This document shows positions 45,331 through 57,479 of a stretch of DNA of 64,000 bases, piece by piece (positions within the stretch are counted from its first letter, which is position 1; each line of letters begins with the position of its first letter). This DNA comes from Apostichopus japonicus (lineage: Eukaryota > Echinodermata > Holothuroidea > Aspidochirotida > Stichopodidae). The notes beneath the pieces are model-generated. The model was not told the origin of the DNA. It saw nothing but the letters and a program-made list of their open reading frames with translations, and did not search any database. The DNA lies in the NCBI RefSeq assembly GCF_037975245.1, contig NC_092578.1:8388501-8452500 (forward strand). The letters are read 5' to 3'. The translations under genes were made by a program, and so were the position numbers.

Positions 45331-46985
45331 ATTTACATGTAAATGTGTACAGCAGTGTAGAGCTCTATAATTTTACTTTGAACTAGCTTTATACTATTTA
45401 CAAAGCTAATTGCTAAAAGTTTGTATATATATCTTCGGAAATTTGTCCCCCCAAAAATTAATTCAAACTCATGACTTGCAAACAACACTTGAATTTGATA
45501 TGTACATAATTTAGCAGACAAGGTGCCTTGAATGTCTGCGAATATAAGCGTTTAGTTGACATGGCAAGTACCGGTCAAGTATGAGAGTCAGCCTGTAGGG
45601 ATTGGCCTTCCATAGTGCGGCATTTATTCATGAAGTGTAGGTTCACATATACCACTTCAACAATGATGCAACTACTGTACAGTATAGGAATGCATTCAGA
45701 ACCTTAATTTAATACTTGAAGCATTATACATGCGTATACAACCCAACCACTCGATATCTCTACTGTAGGCGCACAGTAGGTATATTTGATACTCCAATGT
45801 CAAGGTTATAGTGGCAGAGTGAAATTAATTACTTAGACCATATCATTGGCTAGGTCACTGTCCTATCTGCATGGTCAGTAGCGAAATAACCTCTTTCAAA
45901 ATCCCAAAATATATGTACATAGCAAATATGTCCTTTTAAAATGAATATTGTGTTCCTTTTTGTAATTGTGATATCATTCAGGAGACGTTCATACTAAACG
46001 AACGTATACTCTTTACATTTACACAAACCATCCATGCAGTGTCAAACATTTTATTTTTGGGGATTTGCACCTTAGTTATGAGTATCAACTGTCGTATTAA
46101 TGTTTTCCTCTTTTCTATTTTTCACAAAATTTATTATAATCAAAATGGCAGGAATCCCCCCCCCGGGTTCTCTCATCTGCAAGCACAATGCATTTTGCAC
46201 TCTGGGTTTTGAGCTGTTGTGAAGAACAAAGGTGACATTGAATACGATGGAATATGAGTGGACTTCAATAGATCTACAAAGAGAAATTAATATTTTGACG
46301 AAGAATAAGGTTGTTTACGTCCACATCAATTACGTACCTTAGTTCACCCACTGTGCCTTCATATGATGGCCATTTCAAAGATTATATTTATTTTACTAGA
46401 AATTTGTTGTTGTTGTTGTTTGTAGGACTGCTTATTAATTTCACACAGAATGGAATGTACATCTGGATCATTACAATATTTCCTGATTGAATGAACAGAT
46501 CGACCAAACTATGTATGTATGTATGTCTACTGTACTGGGTCATTTCGCAACAAATTCTCCTGCAAAAATTGTGACGTCTAGGTAGTGCTAAAGTATTTCT
46601 AGCCAACTTGATTTGAGTTTAAATTAAAACACCAAAAGTTGGGTTATTTAGCGACAACTTGATCGTTAGCTCTATACCACATCTACGGTACTTCACAATT
46701 GAAGTAAAACTGTGAAAGTTTTACGGTTGTAATTTCACCGACTTGATGCTTTTGTGGCAGGCTATATGATCCAGACAATTGCTATGAATATGGAAAAACA
46801 TGATGTGTGGGGCAAATTGTAACAATTTTGTGTTAGACTTTGACATACTGCATCAAGACTTTTGCTTATAATGTCATCTCGTATTTTTGTTTCTGTTTTT
46901 ATCCCGTAATTCTTGATGGATAGAACAATTACTTGTATTGTTTGTCCACAAATTAATGAACGTAACTTTGGTTGTGTGTTGAATT

Positions 46986-47052
46986 CAGATGTGCCGGTCT
47001 AAGGTCAAAATAATATGCACACTTATTTGTAATGAGTTTTACAAATTATGAC
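46986..47052. repeat. Isolated unit of a GTCTAAGGTCAAA repeat
   Basis: Contains GTGCCGGTCTAAGGTCAAAATAAT followed by TGTAATGAGTTTTACAAAT, the core of the tandem units at 51.5-52.0 kb and 52.9 kb. A dispersed copy of that family. Confidence 0.65.
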
Positions 47053-47163
47053 ACTCTAGTAATGAATAGAGAGATGTACAGAATATCGTGCCCAGCAGCC
47101 TGTTACTTGAATCATGAATTTTTGATGAAAAGAACAATTATTTATAGACACTGTGTCAAAAGT

Positions 47164-47195
47164 AGGATGCTGAGGGGCTGCAGCATCCTGCAGCC
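47164..47195. other. Two overlapping, mutually exclusive hairpins
   Basis: AGGATGCTG (47164-47172) pairs exactly with CAGCATCCT (47181-47189). GGCTGCAG (47176-47183) pairs exactly with CTGCAGCC (47188-47195). The two stems compete for the same bases. Further CTGCAG words follow at 47330-47370. Confidence 0.5.
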
Positions 47196-47929
47196 AGGCT
47201 GTGTAGGACGTAGTGTTATGTTGTGTGCAGTATCACACAATAGGTACTGGAGTTTAACATATATACACATGTTAACAATAGGGCATTGTAGCCTGGTCTG
47301 CTGAGATAATCTCTATTATTTGATATTGATGCAGCTTTGCTGCAGGGGATTTTGCAGCTGCTGCAGCTTTTCTTTTCGTCGCAGTGCCTTATTGTTTGTA
47401 TAAACGACCTAAAGTTAATTATGATCTGAACATTGTTTTATCGCTGAATAACAATACCAGAACATATTCTTTTAACTTTGTGAAAACAACAGAGAATATA
47501 TTCTTGGATAGCATCACCATATTTTCATGCTGCATTATTTGTCTAAATGATATCTAGATCTACAGGACAATATGATCATTGCAACGAATACATATAGAAT
47601 TGTAATAAACAACATGATGTTAGCTAAGTACTGTAGATTTCTATCAATATGTATGCCACCATCGATAAACCATTTAAAAAAAAAAAAGTTTTTCTTAGTG
47701 ATTTAGTGTAGTCAACAAACTTAATTGCATACAGGATATTACAGGGTGATGGTTTATGATACATTTGTCATATATACATATTCGTGTACGTACAGTGCAA
47801 ACTATGTCATCTCAACAATCACCGTTTCAAAATATTGCCTTCTAATAACTGTTTAAAAGTGGAATAGCTTTGGGTATTTATATTACATGATTATTATGGT
47901 AAATAACCTCTCTTGAGGGGCCATCATAC

Positions 47930-48168
47930 ATTATGTATAAATGTATTTTAGATCCGATCCTGCAAGCATGGAACTGGCGAAGAAGCCATCATTGGCTTAT
48001 CAAAGCCACAAGTTGACCTAAGTCAGTCTCTTAGATTCATGTTTATCATCCATGATTATGAATTGTCAACAACTCTCTAACTGGACGACATACAATAATC
48101 TTGGAGTGACTCAAACCGGGGACCTTATGATTGGAAGGCACCGGCGTTAACCAGTGAGCTAACACTCC
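47930..48168 (-). mobile_element. tRNA-derived SINE, family A, copy 2
   Basis: The reverse-strand copy of the SINE at 31210. The A box is the complement of CCAGTGAGCTA (48151-48161), the B box GGTTTGAGTCA lies at 48107-48117 (minus) and the same body follows. The tail is GGATCTAAAATACATTTATACAT. Divergence from copy 1 is moderate, roughly one base in ten by eye. Confidence 0.85.
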
Positions 48169-49612
48169 TTGAGTGTTATATAAGTCACCACGGGAGTGTA
48201 TCTTGCAATTATTCTAATATGGAAACTTCTAGTGAATTGCTGTGATTTATGGAGATTCTTAACTCCTCAAAAACATGAATTCCCAAAGACTGATTATATA
48301 GTTAGGGAATAAAATGGAATATTATCCCTACAGTCAGCAGAATATTACTCTGGAGGTGAAATTGCTAATTTAATTTCCTTCGATAAGTTTTGCAATCCAT
48401 ACTGTCATGATTCTTCGCTGAGCAGGTAAACAGGAACAAATAATCTCAGTCTCAATTGAACAAAAACAACGTGAACAAAAATAGAAATCCAGCAAATACA
48501 GAAACAAACCATTCTGTAGATTCATAAAGGCATTAACCTTGCGCTAATCTTCTGTATATGGATATTCTAAGATAAAGTCTGCTTTGTTCAATTCTTTATT
48601 AGAAATTAATACTTAAATTTACGCAAGAACTTCTCAATATTATACTTGGGATGTTTTTCGACAAGCTTTCATTATAAATATAAAAAATAATTTCTTGTGT
48701 AAAATATGAAAAAGGTGTGACAGGAGTTGACCTCGGGGTGAAAAAGTTTTTGAAAATTTAATGCTAATCGCACGAAAGGTTCACGTCCGTGACATTTGCA
48801 ACGTTTTGTGAGAAGCTTGAAAGTCGTAAAATCCAAAGCTTTGCCTGAGTCTTCATCATGCATTCATTCATTCATCATAAATTGAAGAATTCGAAACACT
48901 CTTTAGTAAATTCTTAGCTGAGCCTCAGGTGTGTGATGTTATCTTGAGCAGGTAACAGGGCCAGGCTAGTAATCGATTGCAGTGTATTAATTACAAAGAA
49001 AGTGGTGGACTTCATCAATGCACTCAGCACTGGGCATCTACAGTATCTGTTAAAATAAAAGTCATTGCAATGTTAACCGATGTTAACTGACTTGCGACAC
49101 TTGTGTGGAAAATATTGCTGAAAGAGAATATAAGAATTAAAGAGAAGCTTAAATGAGAAATGTCTATTAAATATGGACATTTGTGAATGAAAAGGTTGCT
49201 GTCAATTATTTAAGTGTTGAGAAGGACCGGAAAAAACTGTGACATTAATACTGTAATAATGTGGTTTTAGTGGTATCAATCAGTGTGAACTTGTTAGCAT
49301 TTAATAACCAAACTTTGTTGTGGTAATTTTGCTAAAGTCGACAATCTATATAAAGTGGAATCAAGAACTGCCCCCAAAAAGGTAAAGAAAATCTTTTTTT
49401 GTTTGTTTGTAGCAAATGTAACAGCTTTAATGTTACTATAAATTCATACACACAAATGGGAAGACTTGATCAAGTCTAAATACAACATCATCGAACAACA
49501 TGAGCTTCAGTTTCTTTTGTTTCTTTAATTTATTTATTTCAATGTTTATTTTCTGTAAATTTGAGACAGGTGTTGCAAATACTGGTTGACTCTAACATAT
49601 TGAAACTGAGAC
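48169..49612. other. Unassigned sequence
   Basis: AT-rich, without a supported exon, RNA gene or element. Confidence 0.45.
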
Positions 49613-49616
49613 TTAA

Positions 49617-49956
49617 AGGCATTGAAGACTTGTCCCAAACCGTGTGCTGCCCTCTGAAAAAGTTAACTTTACGTTGCTTGCCAGTGAAGCTTTCTTCTTG
49701 TCGCTACAAAATGCAGACAGTAATGAAAAGTGATACCTTGTTATCTTTTATCTGGACCTTAGATGTCCATCACTGCTATGTACACTGTGTTGTGGGTATT
49801 GACTGTACACTAGTGTCTAATTACCGACGGTAGCAAGCTGTGTGTGTATCTTCTGGGATCGATGGTGGTGTCTAACACCTCTGTTTATACACTTCATTCG
49901 AAACTAGGTCAGATTACTGTCATCAGACGTTTCTTGTGCACGAGTCTTCACTCTCT
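49617..49956 (+). mobile_element. TTAA-flanked MITE, copy 3 (340 bp)
   Basis: TTAA at 49613-49616 and 49957-49960. Ends are AGGCATTGAAGACTTG and the complement of AGAGAGTGAAGACTCG. The internal hairpin insertion is absent. A 90-codon open frame inside is incidental. Confidence 0.9.
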
Positions 49957-49960
49957 TTAA

Positions 49961-51084
49961 TGGAAAAGCATGACCTACAGTAAATGATGATATTCTTAAT
50001 GTCAACAGTATTAATTTTACCTTTCAAAATCATGAAAACGAAATCAAAGAGGAACTTAAACAGGTTTCCTGATCTTTATAAGCTGCCTCAAAGACCTAAC
50101 AGATTTACAAAATGACAGCAATGGACAGAATTCTGTCGAACAGTTAAAAGTAAAAAGTGATGGTTGAGTTTGTATCCCCTTTAATGGTGCACGGTATCAG
50201 AGTTGTTTGTACCAGATTACTGTAACTTTCAAGTGTTGTTGTATTTATTATCCACATGCAGAAGGGAGGATCATGCTAAAAAGGTTTAAACAGTTACTTT
50301 ATAAGATGAAAGTCTATTTATAGGATAAAAGGAGATGGGGAAATTTGTTTAAGTATAGACAAAAAGCAATGAACTTCTCGTGCACCCGCGCCAGCAGAGA
50401 CATTCAACCCATACAGTAGTAGTAGGCCTACCCTTGGGTCAGTTCATTAACCACCTTTAGATACCCCTTATTTGAATTTGAAATTAAGGCTGTAAATTTA
50501 CCTAGGCTAGCCTAAAATTTGAATGAGAAAGAAATTACCAAAATAAATCTGTAGACATGCTCTCTGCTCTTTTGCGTAGGAATCATGTCAACTCCTAGTT
50601 TTTACAGACGGATGCACTTATAATGTATAATTTTAAATGACCCGAGCACATTCCAAAGGGGTATTAAATTGGTGCTTCTTATGCAAATTACAGTGTGCTA
50701 TAATCATGTGGATTTACCATTTAAAGGCGTTCAATGGAGCGTGGAATAATTTATATAAATGTCACTTTTTAAACTTTATTTCACATTTGTGTTGTACGGC
50801 AGTCGTCCCTGTTATATTCGAGCGTTTTTGCAAGTTAAACCCCTAACAATTTTCACCTTCCTCATCATTTTGTCCACCTTCCATTGTATCAGTGACATTG
50901 TGATTTGGGGAATGGGCCTACTGGAAAACTGTATGGCTCCTTTCTCTTTGAGAATCCCTTTTCTTAAAAAGTTAATTGGCATATTTATGTACAATTTTTA
51001 CCCTTAATTTTCTCCACAAATAGCAATTTCCTTTTCTTCCTAATAGTTTTGGATGGGTCTCAAATTTTTACTTTCGGATGGCCC
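49961..51084. other. Unassigned sequence
   Basis: No gene recognised. Hydrophobic open frames at 50637-51007 lack start context, splice signals and domains. Confidence 0.45.
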
Positions 51085-51088
51085 TTAA

Positions 51089-51486
51089 AGGCATTGAAGA
51101 CTCGCCCCAAACCGCATGCCGGGCTCTGAAAAAGATAGCTTTCTGTTGCTTGCAAGTGAAGTTTTCTTCTTGTCACTACAAAATGCAGACAGTAATGAAA
51201 CGTGATAACTTGTTATCTTTCATCTGGACCTGAGATCAGGGAGTTCCATAAAAACTCCCTGCTGAGATGTCCATCGATGCTATGCACACTGTGCTGTGGG
51301 TATTGATCGTAGCTGCATGTATTGACTGTACACTAGTGTCTTAATTACCGACGGACCGATGGTAGCAAGTTGTGTGTGTATTTTCTGGGATAGATGGTAG
51401 TGTCTAACACTTCTGTTACACCTCATTCGAAACTAGGTCAGATTACCAGCATCAGACGTTTCTTTGTGCGAGAGTCTTCACTCCCT
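51089..51486 (+). mobile_element. TTAA-flanked MITE, copy 4 (398 bp)
   Basis: TTAA at 51085-51088 and 51487-51490, with inverted termini of about 17 bp (AGGCATTGAAGACTCGC against AGGGAGTGAAGACTC). It carries the 25-bp hairpin insertion at 51237-51261 flanked by CTGAGAT repeats. Confidence 0.92.
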
Positions 51487-51519
51487 TTAATGACTACTGT
51501 AGTAGTTAATTAGTACAGT

Positions 51520-51965
51520 ATATTGAAAAGTGCCTGTCTAAGGTCAAACATAATCAAGAAACTGTATTGTGTTCTCGCATCGGTGTAATGAGTTTTCACA
51601 AATGACGCAAAAGATGGCAATTTTAGCAGCATTTTTCATTGTTGTTGAAAACAAATAATTACCTAGTGTTTGTCATTGACTTAATGACTACTTTATAGTA
51701 GTTAATTAGTATATTGAAGAGTGCCTGCCTAAGGTCAAACATAATAGACTTGCTGTATTATTGTATTCTCAGTGGTGTAATGAGTTTCCACAAATGACAC
51801 ATGTTAGCGGCATTTCTCATGAATTCTTCTTGTTGAAAAAAGCAATACAAACACTTACCTATCGTTTGTCATTGACTTAATGACAAGCATTAATTATTAC
51901 ATTTATTTTACAGAGGTCCTGTAACTGTCTAAGGTTAGAACAATAAGAAATTAGCGGTGTAATGA
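51520..51965 (+). repeat. Tandem repeat, about 195-bp unit, 2.3 copies
   Basis: The core GTGCCTGTCTAAGGTCAAACAT, then GGTGTAATGAGTTT(Y)CACAAATGAC, then GTTTGTCATTGACTTAATGAC recurs. The CTAAGG words are spaced 191 and then about 201 bp. A related unit follows at 52915-52990 and another at 46986-47052, so the unit is both tandem and dispersed. Confidence 0.85.
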
Positions 51966-52031
51966 TCAATCTGACAAAAGCAGAGAAAGCGATGGACGGG
52001 TCATACTGCAATATCCGTAATAGATCCTTAA

Positions 52032-52820
52032 AGGCATTGAAGACCAGTGGCGGAGCGTCCATACAGTCAGGGGGGGCGGATGCCCCCCCTGACGGACTCA
52101 AATGGATTACTGGCGCCCTTTTCAGCTCTTTACCACTTTTTACTTATTCGCGATTATTTGACTTTTTTATTGCGCTCTCATCTACCTATTGACATTTGTC
52201 ACATTTTTTTGGTGTAATTTGGCAATGAAACCTATTTATTCTTCGTTTATCTGCAAATTAGCCAGGCCCGGAAAGGGTCATTTCCAGCGATCTAGGGAGT
52301 ATCTTTACTCAAAAAATTTCTGTACGCTACGCACCAACCTGTGGTGGCGTTCCGCTTAGATAGTGTCGAAAGCGCCCCTACAGACCATTCTCGCCCCTCC
52401 TGACCAATATACCCCTAGCTCCGCCACTGTTGAAGACTCGCCCCAAACCGCATGCTGCCCTCTGCAAAAAGTTAACTTTCCGTTGCTTGCAAGTGAAGTT
52501 TTCTTCTTGTCAAGTGCTACAAAATGCAGACAGTAATGAAACGTGATACCGTGTTTATCTTTGATCTGGACCTGAGATCAGGGAGTTCCATAACAACTCC
52601 CTGCTGAGATGTCCATCACTGCTATGTACACTGTGTTGTGGGTATTGACCGTAGCTGCATGTATTGACTGTACACTAGTGTCTTAATTACCGACGGTAGC
52701 AAGCTGTGTGTGAATTTTCTGGGATCGATAGTGGTGTCTTACACTTCTGTTACACCTCATTCGAAACTAGGTCAGATCACTGGCATCAGACATTTCTTTG
52801 AGTGCGAGTCTTCACTCCCG
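52032..52820 (+). mobile_element. TTAA-flanked MITE, copy 5, split by a hAT MITE
   Basis: TTAA at 52028-52031. The right flank reads TTAC at 52821-52824. Without the inserted hAT and its duplicated 8 bases the element is 396 bp, matching copy 4. It carries the 25-bp hairpin insertion at 52579-52603. The hAT entered within the left terminus, so this copy is older than that insertion. Confidence 0.92.
52045..52429 (+). mobile_element. Non-autonomous hAT MITE nested in the TTAA MITE
   Basis: A 385-bp element beginning CAGTGGCGGAGCGTCC and ending with the complement of CAGTGGCGGAGCTAGGGG. It has a perfect 8-bp duplication TTGAAGAC (52037-52044, 52430-52437). Contains the 98-bp module at about 52264-52363. 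No coding capacity. Confidence 0.95.
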
Positions 52821-52914
52821 TTACTGTGACTCTTGCATCATTGAAAAGTCATCCTTTTAAACCTGTGATGTAAAGAAAAATGACCGGATTGTTTGTCAAC
52901 AACTAATTATGACA

Positions 52915-52990
52915 TTCAGAGGTGCTTGTCTAAGGTTAAAATAATAATAAAATACTACACTTTTGTATTATTAATGAGTTGAGAAATGAC
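52915..52990 (+). repeat. Further unit of the CTAAGG repeat
   Basis: Contains GTGCTTGTCTAAGGTTAAAATAAT and TTAATGAGTTGAGAAATGACG, related to the units at 51.5-52.0 kb. It lies just beyond the split MITE, suggesting that the MITEs inserted into a longer array. Confidence 0.7.
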
Positions 52991-55011
52991 GTAAAAGGAA
53001 AGTCGTGGAAAACTGCTAAAAATGTTAAATCAGTCCTCTTGATTATCGTATATCTACTGACCTGTACTTTCACTGTATATGAAGGTCACCTACGTATTGG
53101 AATATAGTTGTAATACAATCTCCAAGCATTCTGAAACCTATCACAATTGTTTCATTAATATACAGTAATTGTCTCATAATTCATGTATGCTTGGCTGATT
53201 TAACAAAGATAGCTACATTTAATCGAGAAGCTGATCTTACCCCTTGCGCTCAAGTGAGGTCTTACGAACCAAGTAAGTATTACAAACAGGCCTGTACATA
53301 GATGTATAAAAATAAAAAAAAATAAAAAAACAGCTTCAGGTACCCAGAATTTGCATTTTAATTTTTTCTGAAACTTTCTTTCTGGTTTCTTTTCCATTCA
53401 GTAACAAATTTATGTTTTTTGTATTCCCATGTTTTATCAATTTTAAATATGAATTGTGTTACTACAGTATAACTCTTATTTTCTCACCATATATATTTAT
53501 TTGTACTGCACCACTGATTTGATAAATATATAAATTAATTGAGTTGATAAACAATTGTCATAAATTAACTTTGGAAAATTAAGCCTCATGGAAACTTGAG
53601 CCTCTAATTGTCACTCAATCTAGAAGCTAGACACTGTACAGTATATAAGAAGTGTGCAAATGTAACTTGTGAGCAAATTTTCTGAGGTCTGCAAGGAAGG
53701 CTAAAGGTCAGTCAGAATAAGTCTGATTATGCAGAAATGAAGTTTGTTTGATCTTCAACCCTCTTTGCATTAGGTATGAATTAATCAATTAATCAATTCT
53801 GCAAGACTTGTCATCTCTGCTCAGCAATTCAGATTGTTGGAAAAATCTTTTATCTAAAGTTTCTTCTCATATTGGCAAGGAATCAGTAAGTCATTTAACT
53901 TTCTGGTTTGTTTATTTGTTTCCGAAAGTTGTTCATGACAGTTACTGATGCATCTCTGTCACACAGATTAATAACATGGTATAAAACATATAAACAGCCT
54001 GCAGCTTTCAAGCTCAAACACTGTGGTATATTTGCCCATTTTTTCCCTTCAAATTTCTTCTTAAATTCTGTTTTAATAATAGAGCTATGCAATAAATATA
54101 TTTATGAATTTATTGATATAAGAAAATTGCACACAGATATATAACTGCCCAATTGAGTATATCTTCTGGATTATGTACAGTAGAGGCCAATCCACCAGGC
54201 TAAGTAAGCACTTCCAGGGACCTGAACTGGATTTGCCGTACAAGCAATCAAGCTCAAATGTAAAAGTAGATAAATCGGGTTAAATGTAAAATTTATCCAT
54301 CGTTTTCTGTTTATTGTTAGTAATTTACAAAAATATAAAATCTTTAATGTGGGGGTATTTTTACAATGTACTTTTTATAAGACAAGTTCTTTCATTGTTG
54401 ATTGCTATTTTGAGTGATAAATGCATCAATTGCTGAAAAGCAATCAAAGCAAACATGATACCTCCTTTTGGCACAGGCACAGTATGCGATTGATAATATA
54501 CAGTATTATAGTGCTTGATGATGGATTGGCAGAAATGTTACTGTGTAATGCTAATCTGAATGAAGAGTTTCAAGTTATAATCACATAAAAAGACATAGAA
54601 AATATTGATAAATAATACGTACACACCAAACAAGAGTATAATTTTTTATAAGTGGAATGATATTAAAAATTGACAAAGAACAAAGCAATTTCAGAAACAT
54701 TTGAGTTTCTCGTCTGCATGTATACAGTATGAAGTTTTGTCACGTGCAAAATGATCTTCAAGATGTCATTATAAATTATACAAAATCAGTTTCTGAACGA
54801 ACCTTGTCCTTTTCTAGGCCTCAGTGTAAGCTGGATATATATCGCAACATAAAATGCAAATTCCCATTAACGAAGGAATTAATGTAATTCCTTAGGCGGC
54901 TAGGCATATATATATCCTTCACAAACAAGAAGATTTCAGTAGCTAATATGTGAAATATTGTGGGTGTGTTTGTTGTGTGAGACCTTTTTACTAAATGTCA
55001 AGGAATATTAA
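52991..55011. other. Unassigned AT-rich sequence
   Basis: No gene or element recognised; A-runs near 53310-53330. Open frames up to 78 codons have no domains. Confidence 0.45.
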
Positions 55012-55115
55012 TGGTGCTTAATGAATATTAATAGATGAATATTAATGGTTTAATGAATAATAACATGGTATTAATGAACACTAATGATTATTATGAATGT
55101 TAATGATTATTAGTG
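55012..55115. repeat. Degenerate TTAATGAATATTAATG repeat
   Basis: Short, irregular repeats of TAATGAATATTAATG-like words over about 100 bp. Low-complexity sequence. Confidence 0.65.
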
Positions 55116-55544
55116 TGTAAATTAGAAATGCATTTCCTCTCGGTTATATGCTCAGTTTTCTGCCTAAGTGTGATATGAGGTAACCAGTGAATGCCAATCT
55201 CAATCACTTGCTTTTTCTTAAAAAAAAAGAAGAGGATTTAAAAAAATGGTGTTCTTTTTTAATTTCAAACTGAAATAAAAAAAATAAATAAATGAAAAGG
55301 CAACATAAAACTTTGCCAAATTATTTATTAGCTTAATTCACCAATGGAAATTTTGTCAGGCTAATTTTTGGAACCAAATTTTTGTTTTAACATTTTTGGG
55401 CACAAATTTTTCTGAGCCGATGTTTTGATGAGCCCAATTTTGGAGAGTGCCATTATGCTCATGAATGTGTTAGCATTAACTTGACTATGCATGAGAATGA
55501 CTAGTATGGTACCTGACCATGTGTCTTATATTCATAAGAGTGGG

Positions 55545-55575
55545 GCACACGCTTTGGGGCGAGTCTTCAATGCCT
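55545..55575 (-). mobile_element. TTAA MITE fragment, terminus only
   Basis: Holds the family terminus in reverse orientation (GGGGCGAGTCTTCAATGCCT) followed by TTAA (55576-55579). The rest of the element is missing, so it is a truncated copy. Confidence 0.75.
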
Positions 55576-55579
55576 TTAA

Positions 55580-57471
55580 GCTAGGAACCGCAGTGCCCAT
55601 CTTGTGTATATTTCACAAGTTCATGCAGAAGGACTCAAAGACCTCCACAGGGTTGTTATCTAATAACCAGTGCCTGAAGACATTCTGACATTTAAGAGAC
55701 AAAAGCATACTGTACCAGTGACAAATTCCGACGAATTTGCACAAAGTCTACCTAATTACTGTAGGGAAATATTCAGAATCACAAAAAAAATCCAACCAAC
55801 TGGACAATTCCTACAATCAATGGGTTTGAGCAACTGCAGCAACTGTTGCATTAGTTTAACTAGTCTCGGCCAAGTCGTTTGTAATACTCTTTTTCTCGCG
55901 TGCAGACTGAACATACCTAAGAGTCCGTTTCTGCCTACCACGAATGTGCTTGCCCGCTGTATTTTACATGCGCGAGGATCTGTCTGATACAAACGTCCAG
56001 GACTTGTCTCCAAAGAGGGGTGTGAACTTATGCAAACTACAAAATATTTATTCATATTATTATAACAAAATTGCGTGATATCATGTTTCTTCCACTACAA
56101 TTAGCGACCGTCTCGCAGTGTTCAAACCAATCTAAGGCCTACTGATTGTTCACTGCGGGAGGCAGGGCTTGAATAAACATTTTGGGGGAAGTGGGCCCAA
56201 TTGGCAAAACCTGATTGGCTTCTTCGCTTCTCCGAAGGGACTCTGCCAAAATCAAAGGAAAACATAAGATAGCTTGGGAGAAATGTGGAAGACCCAAGTA
56301 TCTAGTATCTAGAGCGTTGCCACGGGCGTTCTCTGGTACAGTACAGCAAATAGATACAGGAAAATAGCTTTGTGCAAAAGAAAGGTACACTAGGCTGTTC
56401 ATACTAGGGTTTTAACAAGACTATAGTTTAACATGAAATGGCCCAATCAAAGCTCACTTGCAAGGATTACCACAGCCATGTATCTCTCTATAACAGGTAA
56501 ACAAAAATGTTATTCAAAAAGCACACACAACAAGAACACAATACAACAACAAAAGTGCATTCACACAAAAGAATTGACATTAATGTATTGCATCAATGAA
56601 TTACCAAAAAAAAAGTTTCATATTGTGCAAATACTGTCTTACAGTTTGTCAATATAATCATCAAAAATGTTGCAAGTTATGTATAAAGCCAGGCCTATAC
56701 TCTCATATAGGATGGAGTATAGCCACAGTATAGACCTATAGAGAGACACATGTAGGCCTGCATAAATTTAAGGACTGTACAGCTGGAGTCTCTGGAGTGA
56801 ATCAGATGATATGTGGATGGAATACATGCGGATGGAATTTTGACAGTGCTAGCTGAAATATGCATCGCTCATACCTACCTATAAGTTGCTTAAGAGCTAC
56901 AAGCTTTTGTATATGTCCAGTGTTTAGGAATCTTGAACTGGGAGCATTTTAGGAGTCAATTGGAGTATATTGCTAAATACTTTCAGGTGCAGAAGACCTA
57001 AAGCAAAAATCACATAATGGATTTAAATAAAAAATCAAATCTGATTTAATTATATCAAATACATCCAGTTGGTTTTTCCTTCAAGTTTTAATTAAAAAAA
57101 CAGTTACCCTGTCCCTGGTTTCTGTTTCATAAATGCATGACTATACTGATCTGTATCTTGTATAGGCCACAAGATCATTTACAGTTCATGTATTCATGTA
57201 TTCATGACAAACAGCATGGGATTTAAAAAATAAATAAATAAAGAATTAAATCTAATAAATCCAATTTGAAAAAGAAAAGAAAAAAGAAAACTTTTAAAAT
57301 CTCTTGTCGCGTACCCTGGAGGAACTTGTCACCAACAATGAGTTCAAAGACATTAATCATGTACCATGTTGTGCAGCTAAGTCTGAAACTACAGTATGGT
57401 TGATATCTTTTATATTTTATATAATATTTGCACATTGTGTGAAGATTCATGCATGTACTTACTCGCGCTGT
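55580..57471. other. Unassigned sequence
   Basis: From about 55670 to 56400 the base composition is more balanced. Open frames of 105 (plus), 99 and 87 (minus) codons exist but show no domain or splice context. The rest is AT-rich without recognised features. Confidence 0.4.
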
Positions 57472-57479
57472 GTCATAGT

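Noticed and set aside
55670-56402. Possible gene in a region of balanced composition
   Set aside because: Frames of 87-105 codons occur on both strands, but no domain, splice signals or codon pattern supports them.
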